This document shows, piece after piece, positions 33,313 to 41,685 of a DNA stretch of 64,000 nt; the stretch's first letter is position 1; every line of letters begins with the position of its first letter. The stretch lies in the NCBI RefSeq assembly GCF_000015265.1, contig NC_008699.1, positions 1,860,001 to 1,924,000 of the forward strand. The letters run 5' to 3'. Source of the stretch: Nocardioides sp. JS614 (GTDB lineage Bacteria > Actinomycetota > Actinomycetes > Propionibacteriales > Nocardioidaceae). The position numbers and the translations under genes were made by a program. The notes beneath the pieces were generated by a model. That model ran no database searches, was not told the DNA's origin, and saw nothing but the letters and a program-made list of their open reading frames with translations.

Positions 33313-34860
33313 TCAGAGGCGGCAGGCGCGGCGGGCGATCTCCTCGGCCTCGGTCATGGAGGCGACCTCCACCATCTGGAAGCCCAGGCCGTCCTGGCCC
33401 TCCTGCCAGCCCTTGTTCGCCAGGTCGGCCACCGCGCTGCGGGGGACGACGGTGACGAACGCCTTCATGGTGGTCCGTTCGAGGAGCGGCACGAACTCGA
33501 CCCCGATCCAGTGGTTCATCTCGGCCGAGTAGGCGCCGACCGCCTCGCGGGAGTCGACGACCACCGTGCGCAGCGAGTGCTTCCGGATCAGCTCCAGCTG
33601 CATGCCCAACGCCGGCTTGACGGCCTGGTCCTGGTAGCGCAGCCAGCGCACGATCACGGCCTGCAGCTTCGGGTCGTGCGTGACCGAGACGACGCCCTCC
33701 ACCTCCAGGGCGACCCCGCCGTTCGCCCCGATGTCGTGCACGACCACCACGGGTTCGGGCAGCCGGAACCGGCCGGTCACCGCGCCGAGGTCGGAGGAGA
33801 GGCCGGAGAGCTCGCCGGCGGCGCGCCGGGTGTGGGTGAGCTGCTCCATGGCCTGGGCGGTCGAGGTGGCGACGCTGCGGACGGTCTCGGCGATCTGCTG
33901 GGACCCGTCGGCGGCCTCGAGCAGGCGCCGGCTCATCTCCGCGGTCGTGGCGGCCTGCTCCTCGATCGCGCTCGAGATCGTGGCCTGGTAGTCGGCGAAG
34001 CGGCTGATGACCTCCTGGGTGCGCTCGAGCGAGGCGACAGCGGCCCGGCTGCCGCCCTGCAGGGCACCGACCTGCTCGGTGATGTCCTCGGTGGCGCGGG
34101 CCGTCTCCTGGGCCAGGGTCTTCACCTCGCTGGCGACGACCGCGAACCCCTTGCCGGCCTCGCCTGCGCGCGCCGCCTCGATGGTGGCGTTCAGCGCCAG
34201 GAGGTTGGTCTGCCCGGCGATGGCGGTGATCAGGCGGACGACGTTGCCGATCCGCTCGCTCGCGCTGTCGAGCTCGGCCATGACGGCGGCCGCCTCGGCC
34301 GCCATCGACACCGCCTCCTCGGCGACCGCGACCGCGTCGGTGACGTTGCGCGCGATCTCGGTGACCGAGTCGCTCATCTCGCGGGCGCCGGTGGACACGG
34401 CCGCGACGTTGCTGGACACGACACCCGCCGCGCTGCTGACCTCGGCCGCCCGGGTCGAGGTCTCGGCGAAGGTCTGGCCCATGGCCTCGGTGGTGGCAGC
34501 GACCGACTCGGCGGTGCCGTTGAGCGAGCCCACGGAGTCGGCGACGTCGCGCATCGCCGTCCGGGTGCGCTCGCCGACCGCGGCCAGGGCGCCGGTGAGG
34601 GGTACGTCGGCGCCGGCGCCCGGGCTGCCGGTCAGGTCGCCGGCGGCGAGCGCCTCGACGTACGCCGAGGCCCGGCCCAGGGGCGCGAGCACCCGCCGGT
34701 GCAGCAGCGCGGTGGCGGCAGCGGTCAGCACGCTGGTGACCAGCAGCAGGGCGAGCGCCGCCCGGTCGCCGCGGACGACCACGGCGGCGAGCAGCTGGAG
34801 CCCGAGGGCGACGCCCAGGAGCGTCCGGAGCGGGACAGCGGCCGACCCGTTGCGCGGCAT
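33313..34860 (-). CDS. Chemoreceptor-like signalling protein with C-terminal SpoIIAA-like domain
   Basis: A 515-residue protein. Two close N-terminal membrane helices (residues 11-28 and 32-53) leave almost no periplasmic sensor. A HAMP-like linker and the full cytoplasmic coiled coil of methyl-accepting proteins follow, with the CheA/CheW-contacting tip AGQTNLLALNATIEAARAGE. After about residue 375 there is an unexpected alpha/beta domain (VIVRWLRYQDQAVKPALGM; LRTVVVDSREAVGAY) like the SpoIIAA/STAS-like family, 130 residues long. No che genes are nearby. It may sense a cytoplasmic or membrane-energy state through that domain. The nature of the C-terminal domain is by pattern only. Confidence 0.8.
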   Translation of the reverse strand: MPRNGSAAVPLRTLLGVALGLQLLAAVVVRGDRAALALLLVTSVLTAAATALLHRRVLAPLGRASAYVEALAAGDLTGSPGAGADVPLTGALAAVGERTRTAMRDVADSVGSLNGTAESVAATTEAMGQTFAETSTRAAEVSSAAGVVSSNVAAVSTGAREMSDSVTEIARNVTDAVAVAEEAVSMAAEAAAVMAELDSASERIGNVVRLITAIAGQTNLLALNATIEAARAGEAGKGFAVVASEVKTLAQETARATEDITEQVGALQGGSRAAVASLERTQEVISRFADYQATISSAIEEQAATTAEMSRRLLEAADGSQQIAETVRSVATSTAQAMEQLTHTRRAAGELSGLSSDLGAVTGRFRLPEPVVVVHDIGANGGVALEVEGVVSVTHDPKLQAVIVRWLRYQDQAVKPALGMQLELIRKHSLRTVVVDSREAVGAYSAEMNHWIGVEFVPLLERTTMKAFVTVVPRSAVADLANKGWQEGQDGLGFQMVEVASMTEAEEIARRACRL

Positions 34861-34969
34861 CTGGGACCCCTTCGTTCGCGGTGGCGTCGGAGGGCAGACA
34901 CCGACGTCCCTCTTTCGGCACCAGGAGCCTCGAGTTGAGCAGAAGGCACGGATTCGTGGCGCCGGTAAG

Positions 34970-34983
34970 TTACTGGCGGGTGA
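34970..34983. promoter_or_regulatory. Degenerate TTACC-GGTAA-like site before the dehydrogenase gene
   Basis: TTACTGGCGGGTGA matches eight of the ten specified positions of the TTACCnnnnGGTAA motif found before ccr and the thiolase gene, about 50 bases before the dehydrogenase start. Weak alone; of interest only with the other sites. Confidence 0.3.
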
Positions 34984-35031
34984 ACTAAGTCACGGTGACC
35001 GGCGCGAACCCCGCGTGGCACGATGCCCCGC

Positions 35032-36849
35032 ATGACCAGCACCTCCCCCGAGACAGCCGCTCCCGGAGCCGGGCGCGAGTTCCGCACGATCGGCGTCATC
35101 GGCCTGGGCACCATGGGTGCCGGCATCGCCGAGGTCTTCGCCCGGGCCGGCCACGCCGTGGTCGGCGTCGAGAAGGACGACGAGTCCCTGGCCCGTGGCC
35201 GCCAGTACCTCGAGCACTCGACCTCCCGCGCCGTCAAGCGCGAGAAGATGACCGAGGCGGACCAGGCCGAGCTGCTGGGGCGGATCACGTTCACCACCTC
35301 GCTCAAGGACCTCGCCGAGGCGGACTTCGTCGTCGAGGCGGTGGTGGAGTCGCTCGAGACCAAGAAGGCGATCTTCCGCGACCTCGACGAGATCGTCTCG
35401 CCCGAGACGATCCTGGCCACGAACACGTCCTCGCTCTCGGTCACCGAGATCTCGACCGCCAACGGCAGCCCGGGCCGCGTGGTCGGCGTGCACTTCTTCA
35501 ACCCGGCGCCGGTGCAGGCGCTGGTCGAGATCGTGCGCACCGTCGTGACCGAGCAGAGCGTCCTCGACGAGACCACCGCGCTGGTCACCAGCCTCGGGAA
35601 GGCCCCGGTCGTCTGCGGCGACAAGGCGGGCTTCATCGCCAACACGCTGCTCTTCGGCTACCTCAACCACGCGGTCGCCATGTACGAGGGCCACTACGCC
35701 TCGCGCGAGGACATCGACGCCGCGATGCGGTACGGCTGCGGCTACCCGATGGGCCCGCTCGCGCTGCTCGACCTGATCGGCCTGGACACGGCGTACGAGA
35801 TCCTCGAGACCATGTACCACCAGGGCCGCGACCGGCTGCACGCGCCGCGCCCGATCCTCAAGCAGATGGTCACCGCGGGCATGCTCGGCCGCAAGACCGG
35901 CCGTGGGTTCTACTCCTACGAGGCCGCGGACAGCCCGGTCGTCGTCGCCGACGAGCTGACCCCGTCGGTGGACCAGAAGCCCCAGCTGCGACACGACATC
36001 AAGCTGGTCGGGGTGGTCGGCACCGGCACGATGGCCACCGGCATCGTCGAGGTCTTCGCCAAGAGCGGGTACGACGTGCTCTACGTCGGCCGCTCCGCCG
36101 ACAAGGTCGCGGGCGTCCGCGCCGCGATCGAGAAGTCGCTCGACAAGGCCATCCAGCGCGGCAAGCTCGAGGAGTCCGCCAAGGCGGAGGTGCTCGGCCG
36201 ACTGACCGGCAGCACCTCGCTGGACGACCTCGCGCCGGTCGACATCGTGGTCGAGGCGATCGCCGAGGACCTGGCGATCAAGTCCACGCTCTTCGCGAAC
36301 CTCGACGAGATCTGTCGACCGGGCGCGATCCTGGCGACCACCACCTCCTCGCTGCCGGTCATCGAGTGCGCCCAGGCCACCGCGCGCCCGCACGACGTCA
36401 TCGGGATACACTTCTTCAACCCGGCGCCGGTGATGAAGCTGGTCGAGGTCGTCTCGACGGTCGTCACGTCCGACGAGGTCACCGAGACGACGCGGGCGCT
36501 GTGCGACCGGGTCGGCAAGGTCGCCGTCTCGTGCGGCGACCGGGCCGGCTTCATCGTCAACGCGCTGCTGTTCCCCTACCTCAACGACGCGGTGAAGATG
36601 CTCGAGGCGCACTACGCCACCGCCGACGACATCGACCTCGCGATGAAGCAGGGCTGCGCGCTGCCGATGGGCCCGTTCGAGCTGCTCGACGTGGTCGGCA
36701 ACGACGTGTCCCTCGCGATCCAGCGCGAGCTCTACCTCGAGTTCCGCGAGCCCGGCTTCGCCCCCGCGCCGTTGCTGGAGCACCTGGTCACCGCCGGCTA
36801 CCTCGGCCGCAAGACCAAGCGCGGGTTCCGCGACTACTCTGCTCGCTAG
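35032..36849 (+). CDS. Fused tandem 3-hydroxyacyl-CoA dehydrogenase
   Basis: A 605-residue protein made of two 3-hydroxybutyryl-CoA dehydrogenase units in one chain. Each half has its own NAD-binding Rossmann motif (GVIGLGTMGAGIAEVF; GVVGTGTMATGIVEVF), the active-site HFFNPAPV with the catalytic His, and a C-terminal helical domain ending with LGRKT-RGFY/F. The reaction is acetoacetyl-CoA to 3-hydroxybutyryl-CoA or the reverse, with NAD(P). Normally the enzyme is a homodimer of about 280-residue chains. The second half lacks the first GxGxxG pattern's last Gly change only slightly, so both may work. An ATG three codons upstream is an alternative start. It may feed ccr through crotonyl-CoA. 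Confidence 0.9.
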   Translation: MTSTSPETAAPGAGREFRTIGVIGLGTMGAGIAEVFARAGHAVVGVEKDDESLARGRQYLEHSTSRAVKREKMTEADQAELLGRITFTTSLKDLAEADFVVEAVVESLETKKAIFRDLDEIVSPETILATNTSSLSVTEISTANGSPGRVVGVHFFNPAPVQALVEIVRTVVTEQSVLDETTALVTSLGKAPVVCGDKAGFIANTLLFGYLNHAVAMYEGHYASREDIDAAMRYGCGYPMGPLALLDLIGLDTAYEILETMYHQGRDRLHAPRPILKQMVTAGMLGRKTGRGFYSYEAADSPVVVADELTPSVDQKPQLRHDIKLVGVVGTGTMATGIVEVFAKSGYDVLYVGRSADKVAGVRAAIEKSLDKAIQRGKLEESAKAEVLGRLTGSTSLDDLAPVDIVVEAIAEDLAIKSTLFANLDEICRPGAILATTTSSLPVIECAQATARPHDVIGIHFFNPAPVMKLVEVVSTVVTSDEVTETTRALCDRVGKVAVSCGDRAGFIVNALLFPYLNDAVKMLEAHYATADDIDLAMKQGCALPMGPFELLDVVGNDVSLAIQRELYLEFREPGFAPAPLLEHLVTAGYLGRKTKRGFRDYSAR

Positions 36850-36857
36850 CCGCGTCT

Positions 36858-36882
36858 GGCGTGTCGGCTTCGCCGCCACGCC
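36858..36882 (+). terminator. Hairpin after the dehydrogenase gene
   Basis: GGCGTG and CACGCC enclose GGC-TTC-GCC just behind the stop codon, a compact stem with a stable TTC loop. No T tract follows. It probably ends or stabilises the dehydrogenase transcript. Confidence 0.45.
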
Positions 36883-36988
36883 GGCCGCGGGGTCGTTCCT
36901 GGGCTGATGGTCCGACGTCGTGGTTGCGGTCCGCGCGTGGGCGGTGGGTCAGGAGTGACGGCCGTCACCGGTGGGTACGGCACCCGCC

Positions 36989-38470
36989 ATGGCAGTCGAA
37001 ACCGGTCGGATCACCACCGACATCCCCGCGCGTCTGGACCGGCTCCCGTGGGCCCGGTGGCACTGGCTGGTCGTGATCGGACTCGGCACGGTCTGGATCC
37101 TGGACGGCCTCGAGGTCACCATCGTCGGCTCGATGTCGGACGCCCTCAAGCCCGACGGCACCGGCCTGGGCATGAACAACTTCGACATCGGCCTCGCGGG
37201 CTCGATGTACGTCGCCGGTGCCTGCCTCGGCGCCCCCTTCTTCGGGCAGCTCACCGACCGGCTCGGCCGCAAGAAGCTGTTCATCGTCACGCTCGCGGTC
37301 TACACCGTGGCCACCGTGCTGACGGCGTTCTCGATGAACCCGATGTGGTACTTCGCCTGCCGCTTCCTGACCGGTTGCGGCATCGGCGGTGAGTACGCCG
37401 CGATCAACTCCGCCATCGACGAGCTGATCCCCGCGAAGTACCGCGGTCGCGTCGACATCGCCATCAACGGCTCGTTCTGGGTCGGTGCGGCCGGGGGCGC
37501 GCTGCTGACGATCCCGCTGCTCGACCCGACGATGATCGACCAGTCCTGGGGCTGGCGGCTCGCCTTCGGCCTGGGCGCGATCCTCGCCGTCGGCATCCTG
37601 GTCGTCCGGCGCAACGTCCCGGAGAGCCCGCGCTGGTTGTTCATCCACGGCCGCGAGGACGAGGCGGAGCAGATCGTCCGCGACATCGAACGCACCGTCT
37701 CCGAGGAGTCCCACCACCAGCTGCACGACGTGCACGACACGATCACGGTGCGGCAGCGCACGTCGATCGGCATCGGCCTGATCGCGAGGACGGTCTTCAC
37801 CCTGTACCCGAAGCGGACGATCCTGTGCTTCTCGCTGTTCGTCGGGCAGGCGTTCTTGTACAACGCCTTCTTCTTCACCTACGGCGACACCCTGACGACC
37901 TTCCTCGGCGTGGAGCAGACCGGCTACTACATCGCGGTGTTCGCGGCGAGCAACTTCGCCGGGGCGCTGCTGCTGAGCCCGCTGTTCGACACCCTGGGCC
38001 GGGTCAAGATGATCACCGCGACCTACATCGGGTCCGGGGTCCTGCTCGCCGTGACCGGCTTCTACCTGGGCAGCTTCGACGCCACCACCCTCACGCTGAT
38101 GGGCGCGATCATCTTCTTCATGGCCTCGGCCGGCGCGAGTGCGGCGTACCTCACCGCCAGCGAGGTGTTCCCGATGGAGACCCGGGCCCTGTGCATCGCG
38201 TTCTTCTACGCGATCGGCACCGCGGCCGGCGGCATCTCCGGCCCGCTGTTCTTCGGCTGGCTGATCGAGCAGGCCTCGGCGGACAAGGACATCACGCAGA
38301 TCGCGGTCGGCTACTTCCTCGGCGCCGCGCTGATGATCATCGGTGGCATCGTCGAGGCGTTCCTGGGCGTCAAGGCGGAGGGCAAGTCGCTGGAGAGCAT
38401 CGCCCAGCCGCTCACCGCCGAGGACACCGACACCGGTAGCACCGGCTCCACGCAGCCACAGCACGCCTGA
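36989..38470 (+). CDS. MFS transporter, sugar/aromatic acid:H+ symporter-like
   Basis: A 493-residue major facilitator with twelve helices and family motifs DRLGRKKLFI (loop 2-3), GGEYAAINSAIDELIPAKYRGR (loop 4-5), PESPRWL (after TM6, a sugar-porter signature). The N-terminal LDGLEVTIVGS in TM1 fits the metabolite:H+ symporter and aromatic acid symporter groups. The substrate is not evident. ATG 36989 is preferred to a GTG six codons earlier. The gene follows the dehydrogenase by 139 bases. Confidence 0.85.
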   Translation: MAVETGRITTDIPARLDRLPWARWHWLVVIGLGTVWILDGLEVTIVGSMSDALKPDGTGLGMNNFDIGLAGSMYVAGACLGAPFFGQLTDRLGRKKLFIVTLAVYTVATVLTAFSMNPMWYFACRFLTGCGIGGEYAAINSAIDELIPAKYRGRVDIAINGSFWVGAAGGALLTIPLLDPTMIDQSWGWRLAFGLGAILAVGILVVRRNVPESPRWLFIHGREDEAEQIVRDIERTVSEESHHQLHDVHDTITVRQRTSIGIGLIARTVFTLYPKRTILCFSLFVGQAFLYNAFFFTYGDTLTTFLGVEQTGYYIAVFAASNFAGALLLSPLFDTLGRVKMITATYIGSGVLLAVTGFYLGSFDATTLTLMGAIIFFMASAGASAAYLTASEVFPMETRALCIAFFYAIGTAAGGISGPLFFGWLIEQASADKDITQIAVGYFLGAALMIIGGIVEAFLGVKAEGKSLESIAQPLTAEDTDTGSTGSTQPQHA

Positions 38471-38527
38471 CTCAGCACACCCGATCCACCGCCCGGGTCG
38501 CTCCGGGCGGAGCAGAGGAGACACCCG

Positions 38528-38767
38528 ATGCCGATGCCGCCGCCGAAGCCGTCGACCGAGGGCAAGCGCGACCGCCAGGTCTTCCACGAGATGGGTCAGA
38601 TCGTGCGGGCCCTGGAGGTCGAGGGGCCACAGCCGCCCGAGGAGCTCGCCCGGATGGTGGGGGCGTCGTACTGGGAGCGGGACCGTTTCGACCGCGCGCT
38701 CGCGTACGCCGTCGCCGACGGGCTGGTCTACCGGACCGCGGAGGGCGCGCTGGCGGCGGCCGGCTGA
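38528..38767 (+). CDS. Small winged-helix-like protein
   Basis: A 79-residue protein of unknown function. After a Pro-rich start (MPMPPPKPSTEGKRDR), the rest has the pattern of a small winged-helix domain: HEMGQIVRALEVEGPQPPEELARMVGA, then WERDRFDRALAYAVADGLVYRT. It may bind DNA. GGAGA lies eight bases before the ATG. It sits between the transporter and the next gene with no obvious partner. Confidence 0.6.
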   Translation: MPMPPPKPSTEGKRDRQVFHEMGQIVRALEVEGPQPPEELARMVGASYWERDRFDRALAYAVADGLVYRTAEGALAAAG

Positions 38768-38814
38768 CGCCGGCGACCCGTTCCGGGGTTGCCGGCGCTC
38801 CGTAGGCTGGGTCC

Positions 38815-39582
38815 ATGGATGGCCTGGTGATCCTCCTCCTGCTCGCCGCGATCGTGGCGGCGGTGGTGCTCGCGCGGCGCAGCAGCAAGGCGCGTGAGCG
38901 CGAACGCCAGCGCGCCGAGCTCGAGCCCGTGAAGAAGCTCGCCTTCGAGGACATCACCGCCCTCGGGGAAGAGCTCCAGGCACTCGACCTCGATCTCGCG
39001 GGGCACGAGCTCGGGGCGGGGGAGAACGCCGACTACCAACGCGCCCTCGACGCCTACGAGTCGGCGAAGACCGCCGGTGACGCGATGTCGCGTCCCGACG
39101 ACGTCCGGCATGTCACGCAGATCCTCGAAGACGGGCGCTACGCGATCGCGTGCGTCCGCGCGCGGGTGGCGGGCGATCCGCTGCCGACCCGCCGCCCGCC
39201 GTGCTTCTTCGACCCTCGGCACGGCCTGTCCGTGACCGAGGTGCCGTGGACCCCGCCCGGTGGCGCGACCCGCGACGTCCCCGCCTGTGCCCTCGATGCC
39301 GAGCGGGTCGCAGCCGGCGCCGATCCCGACGCCCGGATGGTGATGGTCGGCGCCCAGCGGGTGCCCTACTGGCAGGGCGGGCGCGCCTACCAGCCCTACG
39401 CCTCGGGCTACTTCGGCGCCTTCACGCCGATGGACTGGATGTTCGCCGGGCTGCTGTTCGGTGGTTTCGGCGGCTTCGACGCGCTCGGTGAGGGGATCGG
39501 CGCCCTCGGCGAGGGCATCGGTGACGGGATCGGCAGCATCGGCGACGGCATCGGCGACCTGTTCGACGGGTTCGACTTCTAG
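38815..39582 (+). CDS. Membrane-anchored protein with C-terminal Gly-rich repeats
   Basis: A 255-residue protein of unknown function. It has one N-terminal helix (residues 4-19), a basic stretch, then a soluble domain with conserved-looking Cys residues in the middle (PPCFFDPRHG and VPACALDAERV), and a C-terminal tail of repeated GEGIG, GDGIG and DG(I/F)G units ending GFDF. The tail may stick to a partner or to membrane. The stop codon overlaps the first base of a following inverted repeat. Confidence 0.6.
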   Translation: MDGLVILLLLAAIVAAVVLARRSSKARERERQRAELEPVKKLAFEDITALGEELQALDLDLAGHELGAGENADYQRALDAYESAKTAGDAMSRPDDVRHVTQILEDGRYAIACVRARVAGDPLPTRRPPCFFDPRHGLSVTEVPWTPPGGATRDVPACALDAERVAAGADPDARMVMVGAQRVPYWQGGRAYQPYASGYFGAFTPMDWMFAGLLFGGFGGFDALGEGIGALGEGIGDGIGSIGDGIGDLFDGFDF

Positions 39583-39744
39583 TGTCGCGTCTCGGAAGTT
39601 GTTGAACGGTTGGCGTTCTCAGGGTGTGTGCATCGCAAGGCGCCGGCGCGCCGCCATACCCGCTCGTCTCGCAAGCGTCGGCAACGCAGCGAGGCGCGTG
39701 CCATGTGGGCGCGAAGCGCCCAAGAACTTGTGGGACGCGGCACT
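39581..39744. repeat. MITE-like element with imperfect terminal inverted repeats
   Basis: AGTGTCGCGTCTCGGAAGTT at the left end is repeated in reverse at the right end as AACTTGTGGGACGCGGCACT, giving terminal repeats of about 25 bp with around 80% match. The inner 110 bases hold no gene and consist of short GC-rich palindromes. Size and layout fit a miniature inverted-repeat transposon, or the remains of an insertion sequence. Confidence 0.55.
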
Positions 39745-39745
39745 T

Positions 39746-39773
39746 GAGGGCCCTGCCGTCTCGAGGGGCCCTC
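39746..39773. terminator. Hairpin between convergent genes
   Basis: GAGGGCCC (39746-39753) pairs with GGGCCCTC (39766-39773). It lies just past the subtilase stop codon on the minus strand and close to the plus-strand gene end, so it can serve both. The C-rich context gives no T tract. Confidence 0.5.
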
Positions 39774-39775
39774 TC

Positions 39776-41683
39776 CTAGCGCCGGCTGCTCCGCAGCTGG
39801 GCCACGTGCAGGGTGACGAACCGGCCCAGCAGCGAGTCGCTGTCGACGGTGTCCGGGTCGGAGGCGGCGTAGTCGCCGGTGACCTCGAACGTGTACGTCC
39901 CGGCCTCCGCGCCCTGGGGCAGCCGGACCGTCGCCAGCGCGGTGCCCGAGCCCGCGACCGGGTCCGAAGTGGTCGTCGCGATCACCTTCCCGCTGGGGTC
40001 GAGGACCTGCACGGTGTAGCTGAACAGGCTGGCGCCGACGCTGCCGCCGGACGGGAACGCCAGGCTCACGGCGAGCCCGCGGGTGCGCGCGGACACGGGC
40101 ACGTCGTACGACGCGCTGTCACTGCCGCCCGCGGTCGCCGGGGGCGCCTCGTGGACGAAGAAGTCGGATCGGACGACCGCGGTGCCGTCCGCGGCGAGCA
40201 CCCGGCGGTCCGCCCGGTGGGCGGCGGCACGCAGCCGCCCCTGCCAGCCGTCGGAGCGCACCAGCTGGACCGCGCGGTCGAGGTTGGCGTAGCCGTACCC
40301 GACCTCCCAGAACGGCAGCGCGGCCGGGCCGCCCGTCGCCTGGACCGGCGTCGCCGTCGCCTGCAGGGCGAGCCGCACCTGCTCCGGGCTGAGCCGGGGC
40401 TGGGCCTGCAGCAGCACCGCGGCCGCGCCGGCGATGTGCGGCGAGGCCATCGAGGTGCCCGAGGCCGAGGCGTTCTCGTCCGGTCCGCACGGCCCGATCA
40501 GGGTGCCGGCGCTGTCGCAGGTCGAGCCGATGTCGACGCCGGGGGCGGTGAGGTCCGGGTGCACCAGCCCGATCCGGTCGCCGGTGTAGGTGGTGTGTCC
40601 CTCGGTGCCGATGGCCGTGGGTTGCGAGTTGTCGTGGACCAGGCCGTTGGAGGAGAAGTCGCCGCGGTGCCGGTCCAGGGTGCCGGCCGCCACGGAGATC
40701 ACCCAGGGCGACTGGGAGAACGGGTTCAGGCTCATCGGGACGTCGCCGCTGCCGGAGTTGCCGGCGGCGAACACCACGGTCACGCCACGGTCGGCCACGG
40801 CCTTGGTGGCGACGGCGACCGGGTCGGCGGGGTCGAACTGGCGGTAGCTGTTGCCCCAGGAGTTGTTGACGACGTCGATGCCGAGCAGGTCCGGCTGGTC
40901 GAGCATGTAGTCGTAGGCGGTGACGACCGCGGTCGTGAACAGCACTGCGCCGATCGCGAAGCAGGCGAGGTCGGCGTCCGGGGCGACGCCGTACCGACTG
41001 CCGTCCTCGGCCGAGGAGGAGTCGGCGGCGATGATGCCCGCGACGTGCGTCCCGTGGCCGCTGCCGAGGTCGGTGTTGCTCACCGGGCCCTGGTCGACGG
41101 GTACGACGATCGCCGGGTCGGTGCCGGCGTTGGCGTACTCGGGGCTGAGCAGGCTCACGTTGTGCACGACGTGGTCGGCGAGGTCGGAGTGCGTCGCGTC
41201 GCAGCCGGAGTCGACGACGCCGACGGTCACGCCCTTGCCGGTGAAGCCGCGGGTGCGCAGGGCCTGGGCCGCCGCCGGGCTCGACGACATCGCGTTGGTC
41301 GACGGGGTGTCGAGGAGCTGGAGCCGCTCGTCGGGGTAGACGTCGAGGCCGATGCCGGCCGTGACCGCCTGCACCATCGCGGGCACCGGGCCCTCGACGA
41401 GGGCGAGCGGCAGGTGGGACATCGGCTGCACGACGAGGCCGAGGGCCTGCAGCGCGCCGATCTGGGTGCTGGTCGGCACGGCGGCGAACGTGACGATCGC
41501 CCGGTGGTTCGGCGTACCGTCGGCGAGCAGGCGGTCCAGGCCGCGGTGCGCGCCCTGGAGGTCGGAGCCGACCGTGGCGGCCGCAGGTGCCGCCGGCGCC
41601 GCCGCGGAGGCGACGCCGGTGAGGGAGAGGACGGCCGCGAGGGCGCTGGTGAGCGCGAGCAGCCGGGTGCGCGAGGATGGCAT
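39776..41683 (-). CDS. Secreted subtilisin-like serine protease (S8)
   Basis: A 635-residue protein with a clear signal peptide (RLLALTSALAAVLSLTGVASA), a propeptide-like region to about residue 145, and the S8 catalytic triad: Asp158 in VGVVDSGCD, His210 in GSGHGTHVAG, and Ser in SASGTSMASPHIAG. The C-terminal 150 residues form a beta-rich P/PPC-like domain (GTYTFEVTGDYAASD). It is exported and likely self-processing. The start codon faces the start of the next gene with only two bases between the alternatives, so one or both true starts may lie further in. Confidence 0.9.
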   Translation of the reverse strand: MPSSRTRLLALTSALAAVLSLTGVASAAAPAAPAAATVGSDLQGAHRGLDRLLADGTPNHRAIVTFAAVPTSTQIGALQALGLVVQPMSHLPLALVEGPVPAMVQAVTAGIGLDVYPDERLQLLDTPSTNAMSSSPAAAQALRTRGFTGKGVTVGVVDSGCDATHSDLADHVVHNVSLLSPEYANAGTDPAIVVPVDQGPVSNTDLGSGHGTHVAGIIAADSSSAEDGSRYGVAPDADLACFAIGAVLFTTAVVTAYDYMLDQPDLLGIDVVNNSWGNSYRQFDPADPVAVATKAVADRGVTVVFAAGNSGSGDVPMSLNPFSQSPWVISVAAGTLDRHRGDFSSNGLVHDNSQPTAIGTEGHTTYTGDRIGLVHPDLTAPGVDIGSTCDSAGTLIGPCGPDENASASGTSMASPHIAGAAAVLLQAQPRLSPEQVRLALQATATPVQATGGPAALPFWEVGYGYANLDRAVQLVRSDGWQGRLRAAAHRADRRVLAADGTAVVRSDFFVHEAPPATAGGSDSASYDVPVSARTRGLAVSLAFPSGGSVGASLFSYTVQVLDPSGKVIATTTSDPVAGSGTALATVRLPQGAEAGTYTFEVTGDYAASDPDTVDSDSLLGRFVTLHVAQLRSSRR

Positions 41684-41685
41684 GG

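Noticed and set aside
38311..38565. Minus-strand open frame behind the MFS gene
   Set aside because: It overlaps the end of the transporter and the ribosome binding site of the next gene and has no coding bias.
39584..39775. Possible small RNA or hidden gene between the Gly-repeat protein and the subtilase
   Set aside because: No open frame with coding bias and no promoter; terminal inverted repeats explain it better as a mobile remnant.
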